64,000 bases of DNA, from the NCBI RefSeq assembly GCF_014836755.1, contig NZ_JACSQF010000007.1:62001-126000 (forward strand), given 5' to 3'. Both the position numbers and the translations under genes were made by a program. Position 1 is the stretch's first letter, and every line of letters begins with the position of its first letter. Shown piece after piece: positions 42,298 through 51,067 of this stretch. The notes beneath the pieces were generated by a model. The model searched no databases. It was not told the DNA's origin and was given only the letters and a program-made list of their open reading frames with translations. The DNA comes from Oerskovia merdavium (GTDB lineage: Bacteria; Actinomycetota; Actinomycetes; Actinomycetales; Cellulomonadaceae).

Positions 42298-42463
42298 TGA
42301 CATCGGTCGTGCTCGTCGCAGCGAGCCGGAGGGGGCGCCGATCCCCCCTCGGCGGGGTGCGCCCCCGGGGCCGGGAGGTCCCGTCCACGTGACGGCCGAC
42401 GCGCACCTCGCCAGGCGGTGGTCGTCCCGTCGCCCTAGCCTGGAGGTCGACCCGGGAGGCGAC

Positions 42464-43126
42464 ATGCTCACGTCCCGCACGCCCCGAGGCCTCGACCGGC
42501 TCGTCAACTTCACGGACGCCGCGGTGGCCATCGCCATCACGCTCCTCGTCCTGCCGCTCGTGGACCTGGTGACCGACGGCAAGGAGCACGAGCTCCGGAC
42601 GATCTTCGAGGACGAGCGCGGGACGTTCCTCGCGTTCGCGATCAGCTTCGTCGTGATCGCGAGCTTCTGGTCCGGGCACCACAGGGTGTTCGAGCACCTG
42701 CAGGACTACTCGTCGGCCGTGCTCTGGGTCAACTTCCTGTGGCTCGCGAGCATCGTGTTCATCCCGTTCACGACCCAGCTGCTCGCCGACCAGGGCACCG
42801 ACACCGCGCCCGTGAACGCGCTGTACATCGGGACCATGGTCGTGACGACCGCGAGCCTGGCCCTGATCGAGGTCCTCGCGATCCGGGACCCCTCGCTCCA
42901 GCGGGCCGAGGTCCGCGGGCAGCTCGACGCCCGCGGGGCGTTCGTGGCGATCGGCCTGCTGCTCGTCGCGCTCGTGCTGAGCGTCGTCACGCCCGTCGTC
43001 GGGCTGTACTGGCTGTTCCTGCTCTTCCTCTCCGGCCCGCTGACGCGGTTGTTCGGGGTGCGACCTCACAGGGTGGGTGCGAGCCCGGTGCCGGAGGACC
43101 CGGGACGGTCCGACGGGCGGGACTGA
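42464..43126 (+). CDS. TMEM175-family (DUF1211) membrane protein
   Basis: 220 residues with six hydrophobic segments. The first carries RLVNFTDAAVAIAITLLVLPL, the bacterial TMEM175 signature (RxxxFSDAVxAIxxTLL). ATG at 42464 is chosen for GGGAGG five bases upstream. Characterised relatives are potassium-selective channels. Confidence 0.85.
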   Translation: MLTSRTPRGLDRLVNFTDAAVAIAITLLVLPLVDLVTDGKEHELRTIFEDERGTFLAFAISFVVIASFWSGHHRVFEHLQDYSSAVLWVNFLWLASIVFIPFTTQLLADQGTDTAPVNALYIGTMVVTTASLALIEVLAIRDPSLQRAEVRGQLDARGAFVAIGLLLVALVLSVVTPVVGLYWLFLLFLSGPLTRLFGVRPHRVGASPVPEDPGRSDGRD

Positions 43127-43158
43127 CGATCAGGCGTCCAGCGCGCTAGCGTGACGCC

Positions 43159-43458
43159 GTGCCACTCACGCTGTGCGTCCTGCTCTGGGCCGTCGACGGT
43201 CAGGTCGAGTCCCTCGCGCGCTACGAGGACGAGGTCCTCGCGCTCGTCCCGCGCCACGGTGGGCGGGTCCTGACGCGGGTCCGGAGCGTGCCCGGCGAGG
43301 ACGCGTCCCGGCCCACCGAGGTGCAGGTCATCGAGATGCCCGACGACGCCGCGCTCGCCGCGTACATGGCCGACCCGGACCGCGCGGCGCTCGCGGACGT
43401 GCGGGACCGGTCGGTCGCCCGGACCGAGATCGTGCGCGTGGAGCAGGTCGTCGGCTGA
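43159..43458 (+). CDS. Small dimeric alpha/beta-barrel (DUF1330-like) protein
   Basis: 99 residues with the ferredoxin-like pattern LTLCVLLWAVDG...RYEDEVLALVPRHGGRVLTRV...EVQVIEMPDDAALAAYMADPDRAAL, as in DUF1330/ABM-type proteins. GTG at 43159 is exactly six bases after TAGCGT (43147-43152) with no Shine-Dalgarno sequence, so it is probably leaderless. Function unknown. Confidence 0.75.
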   Translation: MPLTLCVLLWAVDGQVESLARYEDEVLALVPRHGGRVLTRVRSVPGEDASRPTEVQVIEMPDDAALAAYMADPDRAALADVRDRSVARTEIVRVEQVVG

Positions 43459-43577
43459 CGGTCGGGTCGTGGGGCGGCGGGCTCGCCGCCGAGGGCGACC
43501 GGCCGGACCGCCGGGGTGGCGCTGGGCGTCGTCGACGGTGACCGACGGCCGTCGACGCCGCGCGCCGTCCCCGGTCG

Positions 43578-44300
43578 TCAGACCCGGACCCGCGACGTGT
43601 CCCGGCGCAGGTAGCCCCATGCCAGGACCGCGCACACGATGCCGTTGACGAACCCGGCGAGGACGTCGGTCGGCGAGTGCATGCCGCGGTACAGGCGCGC
43701 GAAGCCGACCGCGAACGGGACGAGCACCGCGAGGACCGTGAGCACGACCCGGAGCACCGGGTTCTGCACGCGCTGCGCGAGCAGTGCGAGCGTGAGGTAG
43801 AAGGCTGTGGAGGCGCCCGTGTGACCGCTCGGGAAGCTCGAGGTGGGCGGGGCGTGGTCGAGCATCTCGACCTCGGGGCGCGAGCGTCCCACGACGAGCG
43901 AGGACGTCAGGAAGACCAGGGCCTGCAGCGACACCGCGAGCGCGGGGACCAGGGCGAACCACCACTGCCGTGTGCGCCACCAGATCAGGGCGACCGCGAG
44001 CACGCAGGCGCCGATGATGAACTCGGTCGTCCCGATCGCGGACAGGAGCTCGGTGACCGTGTCGAGGAACGGGGTCCGCAGGTCGACGAGGGCCCGGTTG
44101 ACCCCGGCCTCGCCGGGCAGGTTCTCGAGCGGACCCTTGATGAGGAACCCCAGCCCCACGACGGCGAGCCACAGCACGGCGCCCGGGAGGAACGCCCGGA
44201 GGGCCAGGTCGCGGGCGACCTCACGGCCGGTCGGCCGAGAAGGGTCGAGCTCGTAGCGGTGGACGAACGGGTGCACAGGGCCTCCAGCGGTGGTCGGCAC
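43578..44300 (-). CDS. PAP2-superfamily membrane phosphatase
   Basis: 240 residues with six hydrophobic segments and the three PAP2 motifs: VVGRSRPE, FPSGHTGAS and ARLYRGMHSPTDVLAG (catalytic histidines in the last two). The probable substrates are lipid phosphates such as phosphatidate or undecaprenyl pyrophosphate, at the outer face of the membrane. GTG start at 44300. Confidence 0.9.
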   Translation of the reverse strand: MPTTAGGPVHPFVHRYELDPSRPTGREVARDLALRAFLPGAVLWLAVVGLGFLIKGPLENLPGEAGVNRALVDLRTPFLDTVTELLSAIGTTEFIIGACVLAVALIWWRTRQWWFALVPALAVSLQALVFLTSSLVVGRSRPEVEMLDHAPPTSSFPSGHTGASTAFYLTLALLAQRVQNPVLRVVLTVLAVLVPFAVGFARLYRGMHSPTDVLAGFVNGIVCAVLAWGYLRRDTSRVRV

Positions 44301-44418
44301 GCGACGACCTGGGTCGACGCGTGGGCGTCACCGGACATTACGTGCAGACCGGGCGACTCGCGCGGGGGAGCGACCGCGGCGGCCGACGCCGCGGTGGGTG
44401 GTGGGCAGCGTTCGTCGC

Positions 44419-44496
44419 CGAGCATGCGGTTGTCGTCGCCAGACGGCTGATTCGGGACGACAACCGCATGCTCGACCCACGCCAACCGCATGCTCG
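44419..44496. repeat. REP-like palindromic element, copy B
   Basis: CGAGCATGCGGTTGTCGTC (44419-44437) is perfectly complementary to 44456-44474 across an 18-base loop. A third partial copy, CCAACCGCATGCTCG, follows at 44482-44496. It shares its core with the element at 13.4 kb. It lies between divergent genes, so it is not simply a terminator. Confidence 0.9.
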
Positions 44497-44528
44497 TCCC
44501 CCGGCCGGCTCCTGGGTAGGGTCGTCCG

Positions 44529-45320
44529 GTGCAGCCACCGAGAGAGGTCCTGGCCGCGTTCGGCGCCGTCGGCCCCGCAGTGAAGCTCGACGGCGGGCGG
44601 GGCGCCGCGTGGCGCGCCGGCGACCTGGTGCTCAAGCCGATCGACGTGCTCCCGGCCGAGCTCGCCTGGCTGCAGCGCCACGCGCCGGCGGGCAGCGACG
44701 ACCTCCGGCTGAGCCTGCCCGCGCGGAGCCGGACTGGCGAGCTCGTCGTCGGCGGCTGGACGGCGTTCCCTGTCCTGCAGGGCGAGCACGTCGCGGGGCG
44801 ATGGGCGCAGATCGCGGGGGTGGCGCACTGCTTCGCACAGTCGTTCGACGGCGCGGAGCGGCCCCCGTTCCTCGACGAGCGGACGCACGCCTGGGCTCGT
44901 GCTGACCGCCTCGCCTGGGGCGAGGACTCGGTGGAGGTGCCCGACGACGTCCCGCACCTCCCAGCACTGCTCGCGGCCCGACGTGGCGTCGACGAGCCCT
45001 CGACGATCGTCCACGGCGACCTCACGGGCAACGTGCTGTTCGCCGACGGCCTGCCGCCCGCCGTGATCGACCTGACGCTCTACTGGCGGCCCGTGCGGTA
45101 CTCGGTGGCGATCGTCGCCGTCGACGCTGTCTGCTTCGAGGGAGCGCCGCTGTCGCTCCTCGAGACGATCGACCCGGGGGAGGGCTTCGCCCAGCACCTC
45201 GTGCGCGCACTGGTGTTCCGGATCGCGACGGACTGGTTCAACGGACTCCTGACGGACACCGACGAGGTGTACGCGGCGACCGTGGAGCGGGTGCTCGACC
45301 TGGCGTCGCAGGGGCGGTAG
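44529..45320 (+). CDS. Aminoglycoside-phosphotransferase-like protein (TIGR02569 type)
   Basis: 263 residues with kinase-like catalytic loop IVHGDLTGNVLF and metal-binding VIDLTLYWRP (D). The N-terminal lysine in GDLVLKPIDV could bind ATP. The overall pattern resembles the actinobacterial TIGR02569 family, whose function is unknown; drug resistance is not implied. GTG at 44529 is six bases after TAGGGT (44517-44522). Confidence 0.75.
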   Translation: MQPPREVLAAFGAVGPAVKLDGGRGAAWRAGDLVLKPIDVLPAELAWLQRHAPAGSDDLRLSLPARSRTGELVVGGWTAFPVLQGEHVAGRWAQIAGVAHCFAQSFDGAERPPFLDERTHAWARADRLAWGEDSVEVPDDVPHLPALLAARRGVDEPSTIVHGDLTGNVLFADGLPPAVIDLTLYWRPVRYSVAIVAVDAVCFEGAPLSLLETIDPGEGFAQHLVRALVFRIATDWFNGLLTDTDEVYAATVERVLDLASQGR

Positions 45321-45339
45321 CCGCACCCTCGGTGCGGCT
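45319..45339. terminator. Compact bidirectional terminator
   Basis: AGCCGCACC-CTC-GGTGCGGCT is a perfect 9-bp stem starting within the stop codon of the phosphotransferase-like gene and ending five bases before the convergent gene's stop. Confidence 0.65.
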
Positions 45340-45344
45340 GGCCG

Positions 45345-45596
45345 TCAGGGCGGGCCGGTGGCTTCCGCACCCGAGCGGTGCAGGGCCGCCACGACAGCGA
45401 CGCCCGCGATCGTCAGGACTGGCCCGAGCACGAACGCCGCTACCTCCGCAGGCATCAGGCGGCCGACGGTGTGCCCCTCGTCCGCGGCGACGCCCTCGAC
45501 GTAGCCGGTGTAGGCACCCGCGGCGAACAACAGCGCTCCCCCGACGATCGCGAGCCAGCACAGGACGAGGACGCCCCGTCGCAGACCTGGAGCCAT
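45345..45596 (-). CDS. Small two-helix membrane protein, 83 aa
   Basis: Two hydrophobic segments (about 8-30 and 50-72) are separated by a polar loop (TGYVEGVAADEGHTVGRL). GAGGAGAAG stands well placed before the ATG at 45596, which supports a real gene. Family unknown. Confidence 0.7.
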   Translation of the reverse strand: MAPGLRRGVLVLCWLAIVGGALLFAAGAYTGYVEGVAADEGHTVGRLMPAEVAAFVLGPVLTIAGVAVVAALHRSGAEATGPP

Positions 45597-45706
45597 GTCG
45601 TCTTCTCCTCGCTCGAACCGGCAGCTGCGGGAAACCGTAGCGCAACAGCGAGATCCGCCGTCGGGCAGGTCTGGAGTGCGGCCCGCGCCGCTGCGAGGAT
45701 GCGTGA

Positions 45707-46237
45707 ATGGCTGACGCAGAGACGTGGGACCTGCTCGACGACCAGGGCAGTCCCACCGGGGAGGTGCACCGCCGAAGCGACCCGGGATGGCCCCTGGGCC
45801 GCTTCCACCTCATGGTGGCGACGTGCGTCGTCCGGTCCGACGGCCTGGTCCTGCTGACACGTCGCGCCGCGACCAAGACCTTTCCGTTCGCGTGGGAGAT
45901 CCCCGGCGGCAGCGTGCTCGCGGGCGAGACCGGAGCTCAGGCGGCCGTGCGCGAGGTGCGCGAGGAGACCGGGCTCGTGATCGACGGCGAGGCCCTCACG
46001 CGGGTGGGCAGGGGGCCGCTGCCCACAGCGTTCCTCGACGTCTACGTCGCGGCCGTTCCCGGTCGCCCGCGGCTGGTCCTCGACCCGGCCGAGGTCGACG
46101 ACGCAGCGTGGGTCAGCTGGGCCGAGGTCGAGGCGCAACGCGCCGCAGGAGGGATGCCTGCGCCCTGGGTCGGGAGCTTCGCTCCGCTCTGGCCCGAGCT
46201 CACGCGGGTTGTCGCGGAGGTGGCATGCCGAGGGTGA
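45707..46237 (+). CDS. NUDIX hydrolase
   Basis: 176 residues with a complete Nudix box, GGSVLAGETGAQAAVREVREETGL (G-x5-E-x7-REVxEExGL). The N-terminal WDLLDDQGSPTGEVHRRSDP and FHLMVATCVV pattern is that of IDI-like/YfcD-type Nudix proteins. It probably hydrolyses a nucleoside diphosphate derivative. GAGGAT lies six bases before the ATG, a weak leaderless-type hexamer. Confidence 0.9.
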   Translation: MADAETWDLLDDQGSPTGEVHRRSDPGWPLGRFHLMVATCVVRSDGLVLLTRRAATKTFPFAWEIPGGSVLAGETGAQAAVREVREETGLVIDGEALTRVGRGPLPTAFLDVYVAAVPGRPRLVLDPAEVDDAAWVSWAEVEAQRAAGGMPAPWVGSFAPLWPELTRVVAEVACRG

Positions 46238-46276
46238 GCTGCCAGACCGCCGAGGCGCGACCGGTCCACGAGCCCG

Positions 46277-46912
46277 TCAGTGGTGCAGGTGGATCGGCAT
46301 CAGCACGTGCACGTCGTCCGGTCGGTCCGCTGCGGCGACGCTGAGGGCCGACCGGTCGTCGAGGGCCAGTGCGACGTGCTCGGCACGGGCCGCGCGGACG
46401 CTGTCGAGCAGGAAGCTCCGCGAGAACCCGAGCGTCCCCGGCGGCCCCGGAGGGGTGATGTCCACCCGGTCGCCGTCCAGGCGAACGGCGACGACGTCCT
46501 CCGCGTCCATGACTGCCCGGAGCAGCTCGTCGGACGTGACCGTCGTCATCGGGGACGTGCCCGAGCACAGGAGCCGCTCGTAGTCGGGGTACGCCGCGTC
46601 GAGCGGAGCGCCCTGCGCCCCGAGGACCTCCAGGACGTCCCTGCCCAGGGCGACCAGCCCGACGTCGGGCAGTCTGGCGTGAGCGAGCCCGTCCAGGAAG
46701 GCGAGCGGCGCGACGACGCGGAACGGCGGGCCCGAGACCTGCTGCACGGGGATCGTCGCGATGGCGAGGCGGAAGCGGTCGCACCCGACGAGCCGGAGCG
46801 TGTCCCCGTCCAGATGCAGCAGGATGCCGGCGAGCCCGGGCCAGGCGGCGTCGGCTCCGCCCGCGTGCCGCCCGGCTGCGACCCCCCCCCCGCGGGCCCC
46901 CGCCGCGCGCGC
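46277..46912 (-). pseudogene. Remnant of a DNA polymerase III beta (sliding-clamp) domain protein
   Basis: An open minus-strand frame (stop codon at 46913-46915 upstream) encodes clamp domain 2-3 motifs: AWPGLAGILLHLDGDTLRLV then GCDRFRLAIA (compare LTGVLLE...LVATDRYRLAV), YPDYERLL, and the C-terminal VHVLMPIHL (compare LLMPVRL). The only in-frame start (GTG 46747) falls after the DRFRLA motif. No ATG, GTG or TTG precedes it, and the N-terminus is missing, cut off at the promoter of the next gene. It is probably a 5'-truncated paralogue; actinobacterial HTH-clamp fusion proteins are one possible source. A 10-C run (46882-46891) lies at the break. Confidence 0.6.
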
Positions 46913-46928
46913 TCACTATCCTGAGGGG

Positions 46929-47768
46929 GTGCTCATCGACCTCCACACCCACTCCACGGCGTCCGACGGGACCGACGCCCCGGCGCAGGTCGTCGAGGAC
47001 GCAGCCGCCGCAGGCCTCGACGTCGTGGCTCTCACCGACCACGACACGACGGCCGGCTGGGCCGACGCCGCGGACGCCGCCACCCGCAGCGGTATCGCCC
47101 TGGTGCGCGGTGCGGAGATCTCGGCCCGCTCGGGGCACGTCTCGGTCCACCTCCTGAGCTACCTGCACGACCCCACGCACCCCGACCTGCTGGCCGAGAC
47201 CGAGCGCACGCGCGTCGACCGGGTCTCGCGGGCCCGGCGCATGGTCGAGCGGATCGGCGAGGACTACCCGCTGACGTGGGAAGATGTCCTGTCGCAGACC
47301 GAGGAGGGGACCACGATCGGGCGGCCGCACATCGCGGACGCCCTGGTGGCCACCGGCCACGTCAGCGACCGTTCGGCGGCATTCGCCACGATCCTGCACC
47401 CCGGCACGGGCTACTACGTGCCGCACTACGCCCCTGACGTCCTGGACGCCGTGCGCGCGGTGCGCGCGGCCGGTGGGGTGCCCGTCTTCGCCCACCCGGG
47501 CGCCGACGGGCGAGGGCGCGTGGTGCCGGACGCGGTCATCGAGCAGATGGCCGACGCAGGACTGCTGGGGCTCGAGGTGCACCACCGCGACCACAGCGCA
47601 CAGCAAGTTGCCCGTCTCGAGGACATCGCCCACACCCTGGGCCTCTTCGTGACGGGTTCGAGCGACTACCACGGAGCCGGCAAACCGAACCGGCTCGGCG
47701 AGAACACGACAGCACCACGAGTGCTGGAGACGATCGAGGAGCTAGGCACGTTGGACGTGATCCGATGA
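46929..47768 (+). CDS. PHP-domain metal-dependent phosphoesterase
   Basis: About 279 residues with PHP motifs: IDLHTHSTASDGT, ALTDHDTTAGW, RGAEISAR, PVFAHPGADGRG and LFVTGSSDYHG, supplying the metal-binding histidines and aspartates. Similar proteins hydrolyse nucleoside 3',5'-bisphosphates or act as trinuclear phosphoesterases. GTG at 46929 is exactly six bases after TATCCT (46917-46922), a leaderless arrangement. Confidence 0.9.
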   Translation: MLIDLHTHSTASDGTDAPAQVVEDAAAAGLDVVALTDHDTTAGWADAADAATRSGIALVRGAEISARSGHVSVHLLSYLHDPTHPDLLAETERTRVDRVSRARRMVERIGEDYPLTWEDVLSQTEEGTTIGRPHIADALVATGHVSDRSAAFATILHPGTGYYVPHYAPDVLDAVRAVRAAGGVPVFAHPGADGRGRVVPDAVIEQMADAGLLGLEVHHRDHSAQQVARLEDIAHTLGLFVTGSSDYHGAGKPNRLGENTTAPRVLETIEELGTLDVIR

Positions 47769-47787
47769 CGGCGCGGGCGGTGATGTC

Positions 47788-48414
47788 GTGAACGACATCA
47801 TGGACCTCCGCCTCTTCACCGAGGTGTTCATCACGCTGTTCGTGATCATGGACCCTCCCGGGACGGTACCGATCTTCCTGGGCCTGACGAGCGCCATGGG
47901 CGCCAAGCAGCGCAACCAGGCCGCCAGGACGGCGATCCTCGTCGCGTTCGGCGTGATCGTGTCGTTCGCGGTGTTCGGCCAGCAGATCCTCAACTACATG
48001 GGCATCTCGCTCCCGGCGCTCAAGGCGTCGGGTGGGCTCCTGCTCCTGCTGGTCGCGATGGAGCTGCTGACGGGAAAGATGGAGGAGCCGACGCCGTCGG
48101 GCAACAAGGGCGTCAACGTCGCCCTGGTCCCGCTCGGCACGCCGCTCCTCGCGGGCCCCGGTGCGATCGTCGCGACCATGGTGTTCGTCCAGCGTGCCGA
48201 CGGGTCCGCTGCGGACTGGGTCGCGATCGCGGCGGGCGTCGTCGCGGTCCACATCACGCTCTTCCTGGCGATGCGCTTCGCGAACGTCATCCACCGGGTC
48301 CTGGGCGACTCGGGCACGATCCTCGTGACCCGCATCGCAGGTCTGCTGCTCGCGGCCATCGCGGTGCAGCTCGTCGCGGACGCCGTCACGGCGTTCGTCC
48401 AGGCGGCCAGCTGA
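47788..48414 (+). CDS. MarC-family integral membrane protein
   Basis: 208 residues with six membrane segments: FITLFVIMDPPGTVPIFLGLT, then ARTAILVAFGVIVSFAVFG, ALKASGGLLLLLVAMELL, and LVPLGTPLLAGPGAIVATMVF. These are MarC/NAAT family signatures. The function of MarC is unresolved. GTG at 47788 lies 19 bases after the PHP gene stop, suggesting one transcript. Confidence 0.9.
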   Translation: MNDIMDLRLFTEVFITLFVIMDPPGTVPIFLGLTSAMGAKQRNQAARTAILVAFGVIVSFAVFGQQILNYMGISLPALKASGGLLLLLVAMELLTGKMEEPTPSGNKGVNVALVPLGTPLLAGPGAIVATMVFVQRADGSAADWVAIAAGVVAVHITLFLAMRFANVIHRVLGDSGTILVTRIAGLLLAAIAVQLVADAVTAFVQAAS

Positions 48415-48640
48415 CGCCCGGCCGACCGTAGCGCCCCGACGCCCGCGCGCCCTGGTGGGGGCGGCGGGCTGGCCGGGCGCGTCCCGGCGCGGCGGCGCGC
48501 GTCGACGCGCGACGATCCGCGAGCCCGACGGGCGTTACCCGATCGGTACGGACGTCCCCGTCCTGGTATCGCACCCACGTCCTAGGGTGAGCCCCGGAGG
48601 GGCGCCGCATCCTTCCGTCATGAGTATCGAAGGAGTGCTG

Positions 48641-50419
48641 ATGAACTCACCGCGTCGCCGTCGACCCGTCGCCCTCACGACCGGGATCGCCCTCGCCGTC
48701 CTGACCGCCTCGCTCGTCGCGGGATGCACTCCCGAGGAGAAGGACGCCTCGGCCGGCCTCGGGCTCGTGCCGGTGCCCACGGACGTGAGGGTCGGCGGGG
48801 GAGGCGCGTTCGTGCTCGACGCGGACTCCACGATCGCGCTGGTCACGCCCGAGGTCATGGCCCCGGACGTCCACCACGTCGGTGAGGAGCTCGCCGAGCA
48901 CCTCGGGACCGCGACCGGTTTCGACCTGCCGCTCGGCCCGGCGGTCGACGGCGCCGTGGGCGAGATCCGCCTCGAGCTCGTGCCGGACACCGAGGTCGTC
49001 TGGGAGCGGGACGGCCTGCTCGACGACACGGGTGTCGACGCCTACGAGCTCACGGTCGACGACGAGCAGATCGTCCTGACCGCCACGTCGCCCCCCGGTC
49101 TGTTCCGTGGCGTGCAGACGTTGCGCCAGCTCTTCCCGCCGGAGCTCGAGGCGACCACGGTCCAGGAGGCGCCTGCGGGCGGGTGGACCGCCCCGGCGGT
49201 CACCATCTCCGACGAGCCCCGGTTCGCCTACCGCGGCGCGATGCTCGACGTCGCGCGCCGCTTCTACCCGGTCGAGTCCGTCAAGCGGTTCATCGACCAC
49301 GCGTCGACGTACAAGCTCAACGCGCTCCACCTCCACCTGACCGACGACCAGGGATGGCGCATCGCGGTCGACGCCCTGCCCGGGCTCACCGAGGTCGGCT
49401 CCACGACGCAGGAGGGGTGGGAGCCCGGGACGGGGGACGGCGAGCGCTGGTACTACACCGCGGACGAGTACGCGGAGATCGTCGCGTACGCGCGCGACAA
49501 GTACATGACGGTCGTCCCGGAGATCGACGGGCCGGGGCACACGCTCGCGGCCCAGGCATCGCTCGGCTCGCTCACCTGCGACGGCGTCGCGACCCCTCTC
49601 TACTGGGGACCCGAGGTCAACAACCCGATCGTCTGCGCGAGCGACGAGAACATGGGTGACGTCCGGGCCTACCTCCAGACGGTCCTCGCCTCGGTCGCGG
49701 GGCAGAACCCCGGCCCGTACCTGCACCTGGGCGGCGACGAGGCGCCCAGCCCGCCCGGTTGGTACCAGAGCTACGCCGAGGCCGCGAACGAGATCGCGAC
49801 AGGCCACGGCAAGACCGTGATCGGCTGGCACCAGTGGGGAGCGTCCGAAGAGCTGCCTCCCGGCGCGCTGATCCAGTACTGGGGTGTGGGGGAGCGGCTG
49901 CGCGGGGTCATCGGCGGGGAGGCGAAGAACGCGGACCTGGTCGACGTCCAGGCCGCGCTCGACAAGGGCGCCCGGCTCATCATGTCGCCCGCCGACCGCA
50001 CGTACCTCGACATGAAGTACGACGAGGACACCCCGTACGGCCTCGAGTGGGCCTCGCGCATCACGCTCGAGGAGGCGTACGACTGGGACCCCGCGACCGA
50101 GCTCACCTCGCCCGACGGAAAGAGCACCCTGGCGGACGAGTCCGACATGGCGGGCGTCGAGGTGCTGCTGTGGTCCGACCGCTCCTACCCCGACAGCCTC
50201 GCGGGCCTGCCGACGAGCACCGACGTGTTCGTGCCCGTCGACACGTACGCCGACTTCATGCTCTTCCCGCGACTGCCGGCGACGGCCGAGGTCGCGTGGT
50301 CGGAGCAGGCCGACCGCAGCTACGCGGACTTCCGTGACCGGGTCGTCCAGGTGTCCCCGCGCTGGACCGCGGCGGGCATCGGGTGGAACCAGGTGGCCGA
50401 CGTCGACTGGGTCCCGTGA
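48641..50419 (+). CDS. GH20 beta-N-acetylhexosaminidase lipoprotein
   Basis: 592 residues: lipoprotein signal ending LVAGC (C29), GH20b-type N-domain (about 40-185), then the catalytic barrel starting FAYRGAMLDVARRFYP. It carries HLHLTDDQGWR and the catalytic D366-E367 pair in HLGGDEAP. It removes terminal GlcNAc/GalNAc, for example from chitobiose released by the oxygenases, at the cell surface. GAAGGAG precedes the ATG at 48641. Confidence 0.94.
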   Translation: MNSPRRRRPVALTTGIALAVLTASLVAGCTPEEKDASAGLGLVPVPTDVRVGGGGAFVLDADSTIALVTPEVMAPDVHHVGEELAEHLGTATGFDLPLGPAVDGAVGEIRLELVPDTEVVWERDGLLDDTGVDAYELTVDDEQIVLTATSPPGLFRGVQTLRQLFPPELEATTVQEAPAGGWTAPAVTISDEPRFAYRGAMLDVARRFYPVESVKRFIDHASTYKLNALHLHLTDDQGWRIAVDALPGLTEVGSTTQEGWEPGTGDGERWYYTADEYAEIVAYARDKYMTVVPEIDGPGHTLAAQASLGSLTCDGVATPLYWGPEVNNPIVCASDENMGDVRAYLQTVLASVAGQNPGPYLHLGGDEAPSPPGWYQSYAEAANEIATGHGKTVIGWHQWGASEELPPGALIQYWGVGERLRGVIGGEAKNADLVDVQAALDKGARLIMSPADRTYLDMKYDEDTPYGLEWASRITLEEAYDWDPATELTSPDGKSTLADESDMAGVEVLLWSDRSYPDSLAGLPTSTDVFVPVDTYADFMLFPRLPATAEVAWSEQADRSYADFRDRVVQVSPRWTAAGIGWNQVADVDWVP

Positions 50420-50467
50420 CGGCGTGAGGCACCGCACCCGCCTCGGCTGAGGTCGTCCCGCCGGGAC

Positions 50468-50938
50468 CTACCAGGCCCCGGGGTCGGGTTCGGCCGCGAC
50501 GAAGGTGACCCGTCCGTCGTCGGACACCACGAGGCCCGGGTTGTGCGCGACCTCCCACCGGAACCCGTCCGGGTCCGCGAAGTACCCCGAGTAGCCGCCC
50601 CAGGCGCGCACCTGAGCAGGCACGACGACGGAGCCTCCTGCGGCGAGCGCGCTCGCCAGGACGTCGTCCACCTCGGCGGGCGAGCCGACGTTGTGCGCGA
50701 GCGCGACGGGCACCACGGGCACCGGGCCGTGGTGCGCCTCGTGGATGCCGGGACCGGCCTCTTCGAGGAGGTCGGCCCGGCGCCACAACGAGAGCAGGAG
50801 GCCGTGACCGACCTGGAGGAAGACGACCTCGCCCGCGACCTCGTCGACAGGCTCCCATCCCAGCCCGTCGACGTAGAAGGCGCGTGCCCGGGCGACGTCG
50901 CGCACCCCCAGGGTGATCAGGCTGACGCGAGGTTCCAT
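50468..50938 (-). CDS. VOC/glyoxalase-family protein
   Basis: 156 residues with two beta-alpha-beta-beta-beta halves: LITLGVRDVARARAFYVDGLGWEP and GGYSGYFADPDGFRWEVAHNPG. It is a cytoplasmic metal-binding fold of unspecified activity (isomerase, dioxygenase or resistance type). TAGCGT (50945-50950) is exactly six bases before the ATG, so the mRNA is probably leaderless. Confidence 0.87.
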   Translation of the reverse strand: MEPRVSLITLGVRDVARARAFYVDGLGWEPVDEVAGEVVFLQVGHGLLLSLWRRADLLEEAGPGIHEAHHGPVPVVPVALAHNVGSPAEVDDVLASALAAGGSVVVPAQVRAWGGYSGYFADPDGFRWEVAHNPGLVVSDDGRVTFVAAEPDPGAW

Positions 50939-51009
50939 GGATCCACGCTAGCCCCGACGCGTCGGGCACGCCGCCGCTGCGCCCCGCGCGGGAAAGGTCC
51001 CGGGACGAC

Positions 51010-51049
51010 GACGGCGGGCCGCCGCTCCGAGGAGCGACGGCCCGCCGTC
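51010..51049 (-). terminator. Terminator of the DEAD-box helicase gene
   Basis: GACGGCGGGCCG (51010-51021) pairs perfectly with CGGCCCGCCGTC (51038-51049), with an inner GCTCC/GGAGC stem, 18 bases after the minus-strand stop at 51068. Confidence 0.75.
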
Positions 51050-51067
51050 AGGGTCGTGCGTCGAGGA

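Noticed and set aside
46277-46747. Annotating the minus-strand frame from GTG 46747 as a complete small hypothetical gene
   Set aside because: Clear sliding-clamp homology continues upstream of that codon, so this start would cut a domain. The remnant call was preferred.
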